This document shows positions 41,933-50,856 of a stretch of 64,000 nucleotides of DNA, piece by piece. The notes under the pieces are model-generated. The model was not told where the DNA came from. It did not search any database and saw only the letters and a program-made list of their open reading frames with translations. Position 1 is the first letter of the stretch. The number at the start of each line of letters is the position of its first letter. The DNA is taken from contig NZ_JASTLC010000001.1 of the NCBI RefSeq assembly GCF_030499575.1, forward strand, positions 5,666,001-5,730,000, given 5' to 3'. Both the position numbers and the translations under genes were made by a program. The DNA is from Streptomyces sp. DG2A-72. GTDB lineage: Bacteria > Actinomycetota > Actinomycetes > Streptomycetales > Streptomycetaceae.

Positions 41933-42136
41933 GAGTTCTCTCCTTGTCGACCTGCTCAGGGGATCACTCCCCCGCGTACCAGGGGACCGTGCTCCCCATT
42001 TTGCCGGACGGTCCAAACAGTGTGATCTGTCACAAGGATGCCGCACAGGTGCGCCGGGGTACGCGGCAGGGGTCCAATCGGGGGCCGATCTCACGGGTCC
42101 GGGGCGGATGTCAGTGCCGGGCTTTAGGCTGGCCGG

Positions 42137-43123
42137 GTGTCCAAATCGCCGGTGAGAGCACAGGCCAAGGGGGCTGTACGGGTGGTTGTACGTCGGGATT
42201 CTGCTGTGGGCGAACAGATCCCCACCGGCGGAGAGAAAGCGACAAAAGTGACAAAGGAGCCTGTGAAGGAGCCTGTGGAAAAGAAGGCCGCGGTGAAGAA
42301 GGCGGCTTCGAAGCCTCCGAAGGATTCGAAGCCTCCGAAGCCTCCCAAGGACGAGTCCCGCACCGCCCTCGTCCGCCGGGCCCGCCGGATCAACCGCGAG
42401 CTCGCCGAGGTCTATCCGTACGCCCACCCCGAGCTGGACTTCGAGAACCCCTTCCAACTGCTGGTGGCCACCGTGCTGTCCGCCCAGACCACCGACCTCC
42501 GCGTCAACCAGACCACCCCGGCGCTCTTCGCCAAGTACCCGACGCCCGAGGACCTGGCGGCCGCCAACCCGGAGGAGGTCGAGGAGATCCTTCGCCCGAC
42601 CGGCTTCTTCCGGGCCAAGACCAAGTCGGTGATGGGGCTGTCGAAGGCTCTCGCGGCGGACTTCGGCGGCGAGGTCCCCGGCAGGCTCGAAGACCTCGTC
42701 AAGCTCCCCGGCGTGGGCCGCAAGACCGCGTTCGTCGTGCTCGGCAACGCCTTCGGCCGCCCCGGCCTCACCGTGGACACGCACTTCCAGCGGCTGGTGC
42801 GGCGCTGGCAGTGGACCGACGCGACCGAGCCGGACAAGATCGAGGCCGCCGTCGCCGCGCTCTTTCCCAAGAGCGACTGGACGATGCTCTCGCACCACGT
42901 GATCTTCCACGGCCGGCGCATCTGCCACGCCCGCAAGCCCGCCTGCGGCGCCTGCCCCATCGCCCCGCTCTGCCCGGCGTACGGCGAGGGCGAGACGGAC
43001 CCGGAGAAGGCGAAGAAGCTGCTCAAGTACGAGAAGGGCGGCTTCCCGGGCCAGCGTCTGAAGCCTCCGCAGGCGTATCTGGACGCGGGCGGCAAGCCGG
43101 CGCCGCCGCTGGGGGCCGGATGA
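42137..43123 (+). CDS. nth: Endonuclease III
   Basis: DNA glycosylase/AP lyase of base-excision repair that removes oxidised pyrimidines. The core has [14 protein letters not shown], the helix-hairpin-helix LPGVGRKTA with catalytic Lys near it, [12 protein letters not shown] with the catalytic Asp, and the [4Fe-4S] cluster set [17 protein letters not shown]. The first ~75 residues are a Lys/Pro/Glu-rich tail ([17 protein letters not shown]) outside the fold, so the true start may be GTG 42137 or a codon further in, near 42247. Total 328 residues; the family core is ~215. Confidence 0.93.
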   Translation: MSKSPVRAQAKGAVRVVVRRDSAVGEQIPTGGEKATKVTKEPVKEPVEKKAAVKKAASKPPKDSKPPKPPKDESRTALVRRARRINRELAEVYPYAHPELDFENPFQLLVATVLSAQTTDLRVNQTTPALFAKYPTPEDLAAANPEEVEEILRPTGFFRAKTKSVMGLSKALAADFGGEVPGRLEDLVKLPGVGRKTAFVVLGNAFGRPGLTVDTHFQRLVRRWQWTDATEPDKIEAAVAALFPKSDWTMLSHHVIFHGRRICHARKPACGACPIAPLCPAYGEGETDPEKAKKLLKYEKGGFPGQRLKPPQAYLDAGGKPAPPLGAG

Positions 43124-43184
43124 GTCCTCAGGAACGATCTCGGTGCCGTCCCGCGTTGGGCAGTGCAGGACGACGGGGGTGGCG

Positions 43185-43880
43185 ATGACGCGAGCAAGCG
43201 ACACACAGGGCGGCCCGGTGGCGCTCAGCAAGGAGGGCCTGCCCGGCTGGCTCGATCCGGTGGTGTACGCGGTGGAGACGGTGCAGCCGCTCCAGCTGAG
43301 CCGCTTCCTGCCGCCGGAGAACGGCGCGGGGCGGCAGTCCGCCGTACTGATCCTGTTCGGTGAGGGCGAGCGCGGTCCCGAGCTGCTGCTGATGGAGCGG
43401 GCGAGTTCGCTGCGCTCGCACGCCGGGCAGCCGTCCTTCCCGGGCGGTGCCCTCGACCCCGAGGACGGCGACCCGAAGGCCGACGGGCCACTACGGGCCG
43501 CTCTCCGCGAGGCCGAGGAGGAGACCGGCCTTGATCCGGCCGGCGTCCAGCTCTTCGGCGTGCTGCCCAAGCTGTACATCCCCATCAGCAGCTTCGTCGT
43601 GACCCCGGTGCTGGGCTGGTGGCGCGAGCCGAGCCCGGTCGGGGTGGTCGATCCGAACGAGACCGCGCGCGTCTTCACCGTTCCCGTGGCGGATCTCACG
43701 GATCCCGCCCACCGCGTCACCGCCGTCCACCCCAGAGGTCACCAAGGTCCGGCATTTCTGGTCGAATCGGCCCTGGTGTGGGGGTTCACGGCGGGGATCA
43801 TCGACCGCCTGCTGCACTACGCGGGCTGGGAGCGACCATGGGACCGCGCGAAGCAGGTCCCGCTCGACTGGCGCTCATGA
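43185..43880 (+). CDS. CoA-pyrophosphatase-type NUDIX hydrolase
   Basis: A 231-residue NUDIX enzyme. Nudix box PGGALDPEDG followed by AALREAEEETGLD, preceded by RSHAGQPSFPGG, which is the UPF0035 signature (L-L-T-x-R-S-x3-R-x3-G-x3-F-PGG type) of CoA diphosphatases. ATG 43185. It lies between nth and the membrane protease gene, with 60 and 13 bases between. Confidence 0.87.
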   Translation: MTRASDTQGGPVALSKEGLPGWLDPVVYAVETVQPLQLSRFLPPENGAGRQSAVLILFGEGERGPELLLMERASSLRSHAGQPSFPGGALDPEDGDPKADGPLRAALREAEEETGLDPAGVQLFGVLPKLYIPISSFVVTPVLGWWREPSPVGVVDPNETARVFTVPVADLTDPAHRVTAVHPRGHQGPAFLVESALVWGFTAGIIDRLLHYAGWERPWDRAKQVPLDWRS

Positions 43881-43893
43881 CAGGGTGGCCCCC

Positions 43894-45093
43894 GTGAATG
43901 TGCTGGACATCCTGCTCCTGGTTGCCGCTGTGTGGTTCGCCATCGTCGGCTATCGCCAAGGCTTCGTCGTCGGCATCCTGTCGGTGATCGGCTTCCTGGG
44001 CGGCGGTCTCGTCGCGGTCTATGTGCTGCCCGTCATCTGGGACGCGCTGACCGACAACGCCGAGGTCGGCACGACCGCCGCCGTCGTCGCGGTCGTGGTC
44101 GTCATCGTCTGCGCCTCCGTCGGCCAGGCGCTCACCACCCACCTCGGCAACAAGCTGCGCCGGTACATCACCTGGTCCCCGGCCCGCGCCCTGGACGCGA
44201 CCGGCGGCGCGCTCGTCAACGTCGTGGCGATGCTCCTGGTCGCGTGGCTCATCGGCTCCGCCCTCGCGCAGACCACGCTGCCCACGCTGGGCAAGGAGGT
44301 CCGTAACTCCAAGGTGCTGCTGGGGGTGTCGGAGGCGCTGCCCACCCAGGCCGACACCTGGTTCAAGGACTTCACCTCGGTCCTCGCGCAGAACGGCTTC
44401 CCGCAGGTCTTCAGCCCGTTCTCGAACGAGCCGATCAAGGAGGTCGCGCCCCCGGACCCGGCCCTCGCGGGCAGCGCCGTCGCCGCCCGCGCCCAGCGCT
44501 CCATCGTCAAGGTCATGGGCACCGCCGAGAGTTGCGGCAAGGTCCTCGAAGGCACCGGCTTCGTCTTCTCCGACCGCCGCGTCATGACCAACGCGCATGT
44601 CGTCGGCGGCGTCGACGAGCCCACCATCCAGATAGGCGGCGAGGGCAGGAAGTACGACGCGACGGTCGTCCTCTACGACTGGGAGCGCGACATCGCCGTA
44701 CTCGACGTACCCGATCTGGACGCTCCGGCGCTCGAGTTCACCACCGAGGACGCCGGCAGCGGAGACAGCGCGATCGTCGCCGGCTTCCCGGAGAACGGGG
44801 CGTACGACGTGCGGTCCGCGCGGGTTCGCGGGCGCATCACGGCCAGCGGCGCGGACATCTACCACCGCGGCACCGTCAGCCGCGACGTCTACTCCCTGTA
44901 CGCGACCGTCCGCCAGGGCAACTCCGGCGGCCCGCTGCTCACCCCCGAAGGCCAGGTGTACGGCGTGGTCTTCGCCAAGTCCCTCGACGACGCCGAGACG
45001 GGGTACGCGCTCACCGCGGACGAGATCCAGGAGGACATCACCAAGGGGCGCACCGCGAACCAGCGGGTGGACAGCGACAGCTGCGCTCTGTAG
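43894..45093 (+). CDS. MarP-family membrane serine protease
   Basis: A 399-residue protein with four N-terminal membrane helices (CvpA-like colicin V domain, starting NVLDILLLVAAVWFAIVGY) and a periplasm-facing trypsin-like protease. Triad: His in TNAHVVGG, Asp in WERDIAVLDV and Ser in RQGNSGGPLL. Homologues (MarP of Mycobacterium) protect against acid and cleave cell-wall enzymes. GTG 43894 or GTG 43885 is the start. Confidence 0.9.
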   Translation: MNVLDILLLVAAVWFAIVGYRQGFVVGILSVIGFLGGGLVAVYVLPVIWDALTDNAEVGTTAAVVAVVVVIVCASVGQALTTHLGNKLRRYITWSPARALDATGGALVNVVAMLLVAWLIGSALAQTTLPTLGKEVRNSKVLLGVSEALPTQADTWFKDFTSVLAQNGFPQVFSPFSNEPIKEVAPPDPALAGSAVAARAQRSIVKVMGTAESCGKVLEGTGFVFSDRRVMTNAHVVGGVDEPTIQIGGEGRKYDATVVLYDWERDIAVLDVPDLDAPALEFTTEDAGSGDSAIVAGFPENGAYDVRSARVRGRITASGADIYHRGTVSRDVYSLYATVRQGNSGGPLLTPEGQVYGVVFAKSLDDAETGYALTADEIQEDITKGRTANQRVDSDSCAL

Positions 45094-45421
45094 GTCGTAC
45101 GGAGTACGGAGCTCAGCCGCGCGTATGACGCAGCCGTACGGAGACCCAGCGGGCCCGGCGGCGCAGGATGTGCGGGATGCCCACGCGGAGGTCGGTGCCC
45201 GGCAGCTGCGGGGTGCCTCGCTGGTGAGAGCTCAAGGCGTTGCCCGAGCGTCGATTGCGTGCTGCGTCACTGTAGTCGTGCGTCCAGCCCATACCCGGAC
45301 GTGTGCCCCTGCCCCAAGGTCGATAACCGCCCCCACGCCCCCCAATTGGCCTATGCGCCAGGCATTTGGCTGTTCGTAGGACGGTTGTTCCGAACGGGCG
45401 ACACGGCACGCGCCGACACGG

Positions 45422-45521
45422 TCACCGATCGGGTTCGGGATCCTTCAGCCAGCTGATCAGTTCGGTCGAGAAGGCGACCGGATCCTCCTCGTGCGGGCTG
45501 TGTTTTCCCGAGGGCTGTGAC
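45422..45521 (-). pseudogene. Duplicated 3' end of the alpha/beta hydrolase gene
   Basis: Read on the minus strand, this 33-codon scrap ends HEEDPVAFSTELISWLKDPEPDR, almost the same as the C-terminus of the intact hydrolase whose gene ends at 45578 (HEEDPVAFSAELISWLKDPEPDR). The DNA has drifted at many third positions, so the copy is old. It begins with an ATG (45520) and may be a relic of a deleted tandem paralogue. Confidence 0.7.
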
Positions 45522-45577
45522 ATCAGCGGCTCCGCCGCGGGCCCCGGACCCCCAGCCGGTCGCAGCTCAGGCGCACT

Positions 45578-46507
45578 TCATCGGTCCGGCTCGGGATCCT
45601 TGAGCCAGCTGATGAGCTCTGCGGAAAACGCCACTGGGTCCTCTTCATGCGGGAAGTGCCCGAGTCCGTCGAACAGGCGCCAGCGGTACGGTGCTTCGAC
45701 GTACTCTCCGGAGCCGGCCGCGCTGCGGGTCCGCATCACCGGGTCAAGGGAGCCGTGGAGATGGAGCGTCGGCACCCGTACGGGTCGCTTCATCCGCCGG
45801 TTGAACTGGACGCCGTCCAGGCGGGCGAGGGACCGCACCATCCACCGGTACGGCTCGATCGAGCAGTGGGCGGTCGACGGGATGCACATGGCGCGTTGGT
45901 ACGTCTCCACCGCCTTGTCGTCCGGCAGGCTCGGCCCGGACCAGTCCCGCATCAGCCGGGCGACGAGCGCCCCGTCGTCCGCGACGAGCTGCCGCTCCGG
46001 GATCCAGGGCCGCTGGAACCCCCAGATGTACGAACCCGCGGCCGTCTGCCTGACGTCGGAGAGCATGGCGGCCCGCCAGCGCCGCGGATGCGGCATCGAG
46101 GTGACCGCGAGCCGCCGTACGAGCTTCGGGCGCATCACGGCCGCCGTCCACGCCATGTAGCCGCCCAGGTCGTGCCCGACGAGCGCGGCGTCCGGCTCGC
46201 CGAGCGACCGTACGACGCCCGTGATGTCGAGGGCGAGGTTGCCCGGGTCGTAACCCCGGGGCGTACGGTCGCTGCCGCCGACACCCCGCAGGTCCATCGC
46301 GACGGCCCGGAACCCGGCGTCGGCGAGGGCGACCAGCTGGTGCCGCCAGGTCCACCAGAACTGCGGGAAGCCGTGCAGCAACAGCACCAGCGGCCCGTCG
46401 CCCATCTCGGCGATGTGGAAGCGCGCCCCATTGGCGGCCACGTCCCTGTGTGTCCAGGGACCGTCCGGCCGTACGACAGAGGCGGGCTGAGCCGAAGGGT
46501 CGGTCAT
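45578..46507 (-). CDS. Alpha/beta hydrolase, epoxide-hydrolase-like
   Basis: A 309-residue hydrolase. The oxyanion motif HGFPQFWWTWR, nucleophile Asp in VGHDLGGYMAW, a later acid in GSLDPVM and the catalytic His in GLGHFPHEEDP give the Asp-Asp/Glu-His triad of epoxide hydrolases and haloalkane dehalogenase-like enzymes. Cytoplasmic. ATG 46507 overlaps the stop of the preceding membrane-protein gene by 4 bases. A drifted copy of its 3' end lies just beyond (45422). Confidence 0.88.
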   Translation of the reverse strand: MTDPSAQPASVVRPDGPWTHRDVAANGARFHIAEMGDGPLVLLLHGFPQFWWTWRHQLVALADAGFRAVAMDLRGVGGSDRTPRGYDPGNLALDITGVVRSLGEPDAALVGHDLGGYMAWTAAVMRPKLVRRLAVTSMPHPRRWRAAMLSDVRQTAAGSYIWGFQRPWIPERQLVADDGALVARLMRDWSGPSLPDDKAVETYQRAMCIPSTAHCSIEPYRWMVRSLARLDGVQFNRRMKRPVRVPTLHLHGSLDPVMRTRSAAGSGEYVEAPYRWRLFDGLGHFPHEEDPVAFSAELISWLKDPEPDR

Positions 46508-46992
46508 GACGACGAGCGTGCCACAGCTTCGATGGCCTCCGGGACCCGGTCCTGCGGCAGTTCGGCACGCGGGTGCGGCTTGGCCTTCTGCAGGACGACC
46601 GCCGTCTCCTTCATGGAGGCCGCGACCTTCTGCGGGCCCTTGCCCTTCTTGGCCTTCTTCGCGAACACGACGCCGATCAGGGCCAGGACGAGCGCGATCA
46701 GCACGTTCGCCGCGAAGGACAGCAGGAAGCAGATCGCGAGATTCCAGTCGCTCCAGGTCCGGATGCCGTACGCCAGAGCGAAGTTCAGCATCGGCAGGGA
46801 GAAGACCAGCACGCCGGCGGCCACCGTGAACGCGCCGCCGCTCATCGCCCCGCGCTTGACGTCCTGCTTGAGCTGCGCCTTGGCCAGCGCGATCTCGTCG
46901 TGCACCAGCGCGGACATCTCGGTGGTCGCCGAGGCGAACAGCTGGCCGATGCTGCGTTCGGTACCGACCGGGCTGCCGTCGGGTGCGCTCAT
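46504..46992 (-). CDS. Phage-holin/DUF1469-like membrane protein
   Basis: A 162-residue protein of the actinobacterial holin-X group (DUF1469): an amphipathic start SIGQLFASATTEMSALVHDEIALAKAQLKQD, two membrane helices (GGAFTVAAGVLVFSLPMLNFA; and AICFLLSFAANVLIALVLALIG), and a charged Lys-rich tail. Function unknown; housekeeping rather than phage. Overlaps the hydrolase gene by 4 bases. Confidence 0.82.
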   Translation of the reverse strand: MSAPDGSPVGTERSIGQLFASATTEMSALVHDEIALAKAQLKQDVKRGAMSGGAFTVAAGVLVFSLPMLNFALAYGIRTWSDWNLAICFLLSFAANVLIALVLALIGVVFAKKAKKGKGPQKVAASMKETAVVLQKAKPHPRAELPQDRVPEAIEAVARSSS

Positions 46993-47090
46993 CGCGGTCT
47001 CCCTCTCCTGCCTGACTTCTTTTCGACGGTCATTTTGTACCGTCCCGTCAGATCATGCCGGACCGTCGTCCCCGTCGCCTGCCCCGGTCG

Positions 47091-48503
47091 TCACTTCGGC
47101 ATGCCGGTGCCGTTCTCCGCGGTCATCAGCTCGGCGATCCGGCGGTGCTCGGCGGCCTTGCGCTCGTAGATGCCGGCCATCCGCAGGTGGTACGCCGGGT
47201 CGTCCTCCTCGTAGATGTCCGGGATGCCGTCGAGGTCGTCGTCGCGCTCCTCGTCCTCGCACATCTTGCGGTACTTGGTGTTCCGTACCTTCAGCAGGAC
47301 GGTCGCCAGAGCCGCCGAGATGAGCGAGCCCAGCAGCACGGCAGCCTTGATCTCGCCGGTCAGCACCGCGTCGCCGTCGAAGGCGAGCTCGCCGATCAGC
47401 AGCGAGACGGTGAACCCGATGCCGGCCAGCGACGCCACCGCGAACACGTCCGGCCAGGCGAGGTCGTCACTGAGCGACGCCCTGGTGAAACGTGCCGTCA
47501 GCCACGTACCCCCGAAGATGCCGAGCGCCTTGCCGACGACCAGACCCAGGACCACGCCGAGCGTCTCCGGCTGGGCGAATACGTCGCCCAGGACGCCCCC
47601 CGAAAGGGAGACACCGGCGCTGAACAGCGCGAACAGCGGCACAGCGAGGCCCGCCGACAGCGGCCGTACGAGATGCTCGATGCGCTCGCCGGGGGAGTGG
47701 TCCTCGCCCTCGTGGCGGTGGCAGCGCAGCATCAGGCCCATCGCGACGCCCGCGATCGTGGCGTGGATGCCGCTGTTGTACATCAGCCCCCAGACGACGA
47801 GGGCGAGCGGGACGTAGACGTACCAGCCGCGTACGCCCTTGCGCAGCAGCAGCCAGAAGACGAGCAGGCCGACGACGGCGCCGCCGAGCGCGGCGAAGTC
47901 GATGGTGTCGGTGAAGAAGACCGCGATGATCAGGATCGCGAACAGGTCGTCGACGACGGCGAGGGTGAGCAGGAAGGCGCGCAGGGCGCTCGGCAGGGAT
48001 GTACCGATGACCGCGAGCACCGCCAGCGCGAAGGCGATGTCGGTGGCGGTGGGCACGGCCCAGCCCACCAGCGAGCCGCCGCCGGTGACGTTGGTGAGGG
48101 CGTAGACGAGCGCCGGTGCGGCCATGCCGCACAGGGCCGCGACGACGGGCAGCACGGCGGCCTTGGGGTCGCGCAGATCACCGGCGACCAGCTCACGCTT
48201 GAGCTCGATACCGGCGACGAAGAAGAAGATCGCGAGCAGTCCGTCGGCCGCCCAGTGCGCGATCGACAGGTTCAGGCCGAGCGCCTCGGGGCCGAGGTGG
48301 TAGTGGCTGACGCTCTCGTAGCTGTCGTGCAGCGCGGGTATGTTCGCCCAGAGCAGCGCGGCGATCGCGGCGAGGAGCAGCAGCACACCGCCGACCGTCT
48401 CGGCGCGCAGCGCGTCCGCCACGAAGGTTCGCTCGGGCAGGGACAGACGTCCGAAAACCTTGCGGGTGCTGGCGTTTTCCCTGTTACGGGCGGGCGCGGC
48501 CAC
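47091..48503 (-). CDS. nhaA: Na+/H+ antiporter NhaA
   Basis: A 470-residue antiporter with about 12 membrane helices. The transport-site pair of Asp is in LTLAVVDDLFAILII; other signatures are FFFVAGIELKREL and VPTATDIAFALAVLAV. It expels Na+ in exchange for protons and controls pH. A ~60-residue cytoplasmic tail (CEDEERDDDLDGIPDIYEED) is added. GTG 48503 follows GGAGGTCTCCTC; a longer frame from 48563 lacks such a site. Confidence 0.93.
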   Translation of the reverse strand: MAAPARNRENASTRKVFGRLSLPERTFVADALRAETVGGVLLLLAAIAALLWANIPALHDSYESVSHYHLGPEALGLNLSIAHWAADGLLAIFFFVAGIELKRELVAGDLRDPKAAVLPVVAALCGMAAPALVYALTNVTGGGSLVGWAVPTATDIAFALAVLAVIGTSLPSALRAFLLTLAVVDDLFAILIIAVFFTDTIDFAALGGAVVGLLVFWLLLRKGVRGWYVYVPLALVVWGLMYNSGIHATIAGVAMGLMLRCHRHEGEDHSPGERIEHLVRPLSAGLAVPLFALFSAGVSLSGGVLGDVFAQPETLGVVLGLVVGKALGIFGGTWLTARFTRASLSDDLAWPDVFAVASLAGIGFTVSLLIGELAFDGDAVLTGEIKAAVLLGSLISAALATVLLKVRNTKYRKMCEDEERDDDLDGIPDIYEEDDPAYHLRMAGIYERKAAEHRRIAELMTAENGTGMPK

Positions 48504-48652
48504 GAGGAGACCTCCAGTCGGTGGGCAGGACGGAACACATGCCGACCAGACTTCCCGGCGCACCTTGGTTCGTTGTCACGTTCTTGACGGTTTGCTTAGT
48601 TTACCTAAGATGCGGCCCGGGCTCGTCGGGGGGTCTTCACGTTAAGCGCGAA

Positions 48653-48687
48653 AGGGGCACCCGGCGCGCTTGTCGCCGGGTGCCCCT
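48653..48687 (-). terminator. Hairpin terminator after acs
   Basis: Perfect 14-bp arms AGGGGCACCCGGCG and CGCCGGGTGCCCCT with a 7-base loop, 11 bases beyond the acs stop on the minus strand. Confidence 0.85.
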
Positions 48688-48698
48688 GAGGGCGTGCT

Positions 48699-50654
48699 TC
48701 AGTCCTCGGTCGGCGCCGCCGGAAGCTTCGCCTGGATGAGGTCCATGACCGTCGAGTCGGTCAGCGTGGTGACATCGCCGAGCTGACGGTTCTCCGCCAC
48801 GTCCCGCAGCAGACGGCGCATGATCTTGCCGGAGCGGGTCTTCGGCAGCTCCGCAACCGGCAGGATCCGCTTCGGCTTGGCGATGGGGCCGAGGGCGGCG
48901 CTGACGTGGCCCTGCAGGTCGGCGACGAGGTTCTCCGTCTCCGACGCCGTGCCGCGCAGGATCACGAAGGCGACGATGGCCTGGCCGGTCGTCTCGTCGG
49001 CCGCACCGACGACGGCCGCCTCGGCGACCGACGGGTGCGAGACGAGCGCCGACTCCACCTCGGTCGTGGAGATGTTGTGCCCGGACACGAGCATGACGTC
49101 GTCCACCCGGCCGAGCAGCCAGATGTCACCGTCGTCGTCCTTCTTCGCCCCGTCACCGGCGAAGTACTTGCCCTCGAACCGTGACCAGTAGGTGTCGAGG
49201 AACCTCTGGTCGTCACCCCAGATGGTGCGCAGCATCGAGGGCCACGGCTCGGTGAGCACCAGATAGCCACCGCCGCCGTTGGGCACCTCCCGCGCCTCGT
49301 CGTCGACGACGGTCGCGGAGATACCGGGCAGCGGGACCTGAGCGGAACCCGGCTTGGTCTCCGTGGCGCCCGGCAGCGGCGAGATCATCATCGCGCCGGT
49401 CTCGGTCTGCCACCAGGTGTCCACGATCGGCGTCCGGTCGGCCCCGATGTGCTTGCGATACCAGATCCAGGCCTCGGGGTTGATGGGCTCGCCGACCGAG
49501 CCGAGGACACGGAGGGAGGAGAGATCGAACTTCGCGGGGATGTCGTCGCCCCACTTCATGAACGTACGGATCGCGGTCGGCGCCGTGTACAGGATCGTCA
49601 CCCCGTACTTCTGCACGATCTCCCAGAACCGCCCCTGGTGCGGGGTGTCCGGCGTGCCCTCGTACATCACCTGGGTCGCGCCGTTGGCCAGCGGCCCGTA
49701 GACGATGTATGAGTGCCCGGTGACCCAGCCGACGTCGGCCGTGCACCAGTACACGTCCGTCTCCGGCTTGAGGTCGAAGACGGCGTGGTGGGTGTACGCG
49801 ACCTGCGTGAGGTAGCCGCCCGAGGTGTGCAGGATGCCCTTCGGCTTACCCGTCGTACCGGACGTGTAGAGGATGAACAGGGGCTGCTCGGCCTCGAAGG
49901 GTTCCGGCGTGTGCTCGGCGGACTGCCGGTCGACGATCTCGTGCCACCACACGTCCAACTCGTCGTTCCAGGCGACCTCCTGGCCCGTACGGCGGACCAC
50001 GAGCACATGCTCGACATTGCCCGCCTTGGTGATCGCCTCGTCGACGGCCGGCTTCAGCGCGGACGGCTTGCCGCGCCGGTAGCCGCCGTCGGACGTGATG
50101 ACGACCTTGGCGTCCGCGTCCTGGATACGGGTCGCGAGCGCGTCCGCCGAGAAGCCGCCGAAGACCACGGAGTGCGCTGCGCCGATCCGGGCGCATGCCA
50201 GCATCGCGATCGCGGTCTCGGGGATCATCGGCATATAGACGGCGACCCGGTCGCCCTTGCGCACGCCCAGCTCCAGCAGGGCGCCCGCGGCCTTGGAGAC
50301 CTCGTCCTTCAGCTCGGCGTAGGTGATGGTGCGGCTGTCGCCGGGCTCCCCCTCGAAGTGGATGGCGACCCGGTCGCCGTGCCCCGCCTCGACATGCCGG
50401 TCGACGCAGTTGTACGCGACGTTCAGCTCGCCGTCCTTGAACCACTTGGCGAACGGCGGGTTCGACCAGTCCAGTGTCTCCGTCGGCTCCTTGGCCCAGG
50501 TCAGCCGCCGGGCCTGCGTGGCCCAGAAGCCGAGCCGGTCAGCCTTGGCCTGTTCGTACGCCTCCGCCGTGACATTGGCGTTCGCGGCCAGGTCAGCGGG
50601 CGGCGCGAAGCGTCGCTCCTCTTTCAAGAGGTTGGCCAGGCTTTCGTTGCTCAC
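48699..50654 (-). CDS. acs: Acetyl-CoA synthetase
   Basis: AMP-forming acetate-CoA ligase, 651 residues, of central metabolism. Signatures: [15 protein letters not shown] (A3 ATP loop), [30 protein letters not shown] (A5), and the conserved C-terminal [14 protein letters not shown] whose Lys is the acetylated control residue. GTG 50654 follows GGGAG by 6 bases. Ends at a strong hairpin. Confidence 0.96.
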   Translation of the reverse strand: MSNESLANLLKEERRFAPPADLAANANVTAEAYEQAKADRLGFWATQARRLTWAKEPTETLDWSNPPFAKWFKDGELNVAYNCVDRHVEAGHGDRVAIHFEGEPGDSRTITYAELKDEVSKAAGALLELGVRKGDRVAVYMPMIPETAIAMLACARIGAAHSVVFGGFSADALATRIQDADAKVVITSDGGYRRGKPSALKPAVDEAITKAGNVEHVLVVRRTGQEVAWNDELDVWWHEIVDRQSAEHTPEPFEAEQPLFILYTSGTTGKPKGILHTSGGYLTQVAYTHHAVFDLKPETDVYWCTADVGWVTGHSYIVYGPLANGATQVMYEGTPDTPHQGRFWEIVQKYGVTILYTAPTAIRTFMKWGDDIPAKFDLSSLRVLGSVGEPINPEAWIWYRKHIGADRTPIVDTWWQTETGAMMISPLPGATETKPGSAQVPLPGISATVVDDEAREVPNGGGGYLVLTEPWPSMLRTIWGDDQRFLDTYWSRFEGKYFAGDGAKKDDDGDIWLLGRVDDVMLVSGHNISTTEVESALVSHPSVAEAAVVGAADETTGQAIVAFVILRGTASETENLVADLQGHVSAALGPIAKPKRILPVAELPKTRSGKIMRRLLRDVAENRQLGDVTTLTDSTVMDLIQAKLPAAPTED

Positions 50655-50856
50655 GACATCTCCCTTTCCCAGGGTGTCCGTTGTGTCCCAGGCCACAGCT
50701 CATCAGACCTGGGGGCCGGATGACAAGGGTCGACCGGAAATTGGTTTAGACCTGCCGGTCCGGTTCCGTAGCGGCCTTCCGGTGACCGGGGTCATCCCTT
50801 CCCACGGACGGCGGAGCCGGCGAGTTCAGATGGTGTAACGCCTCTCACATCGCTGG

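Noticed and set aside
47055..48587. Long plus-strand frame opposite nhaA
   Set aside because: Composition is mirror-like (His/Gln/Arg-rich); NhaA on the minus strand is certain.
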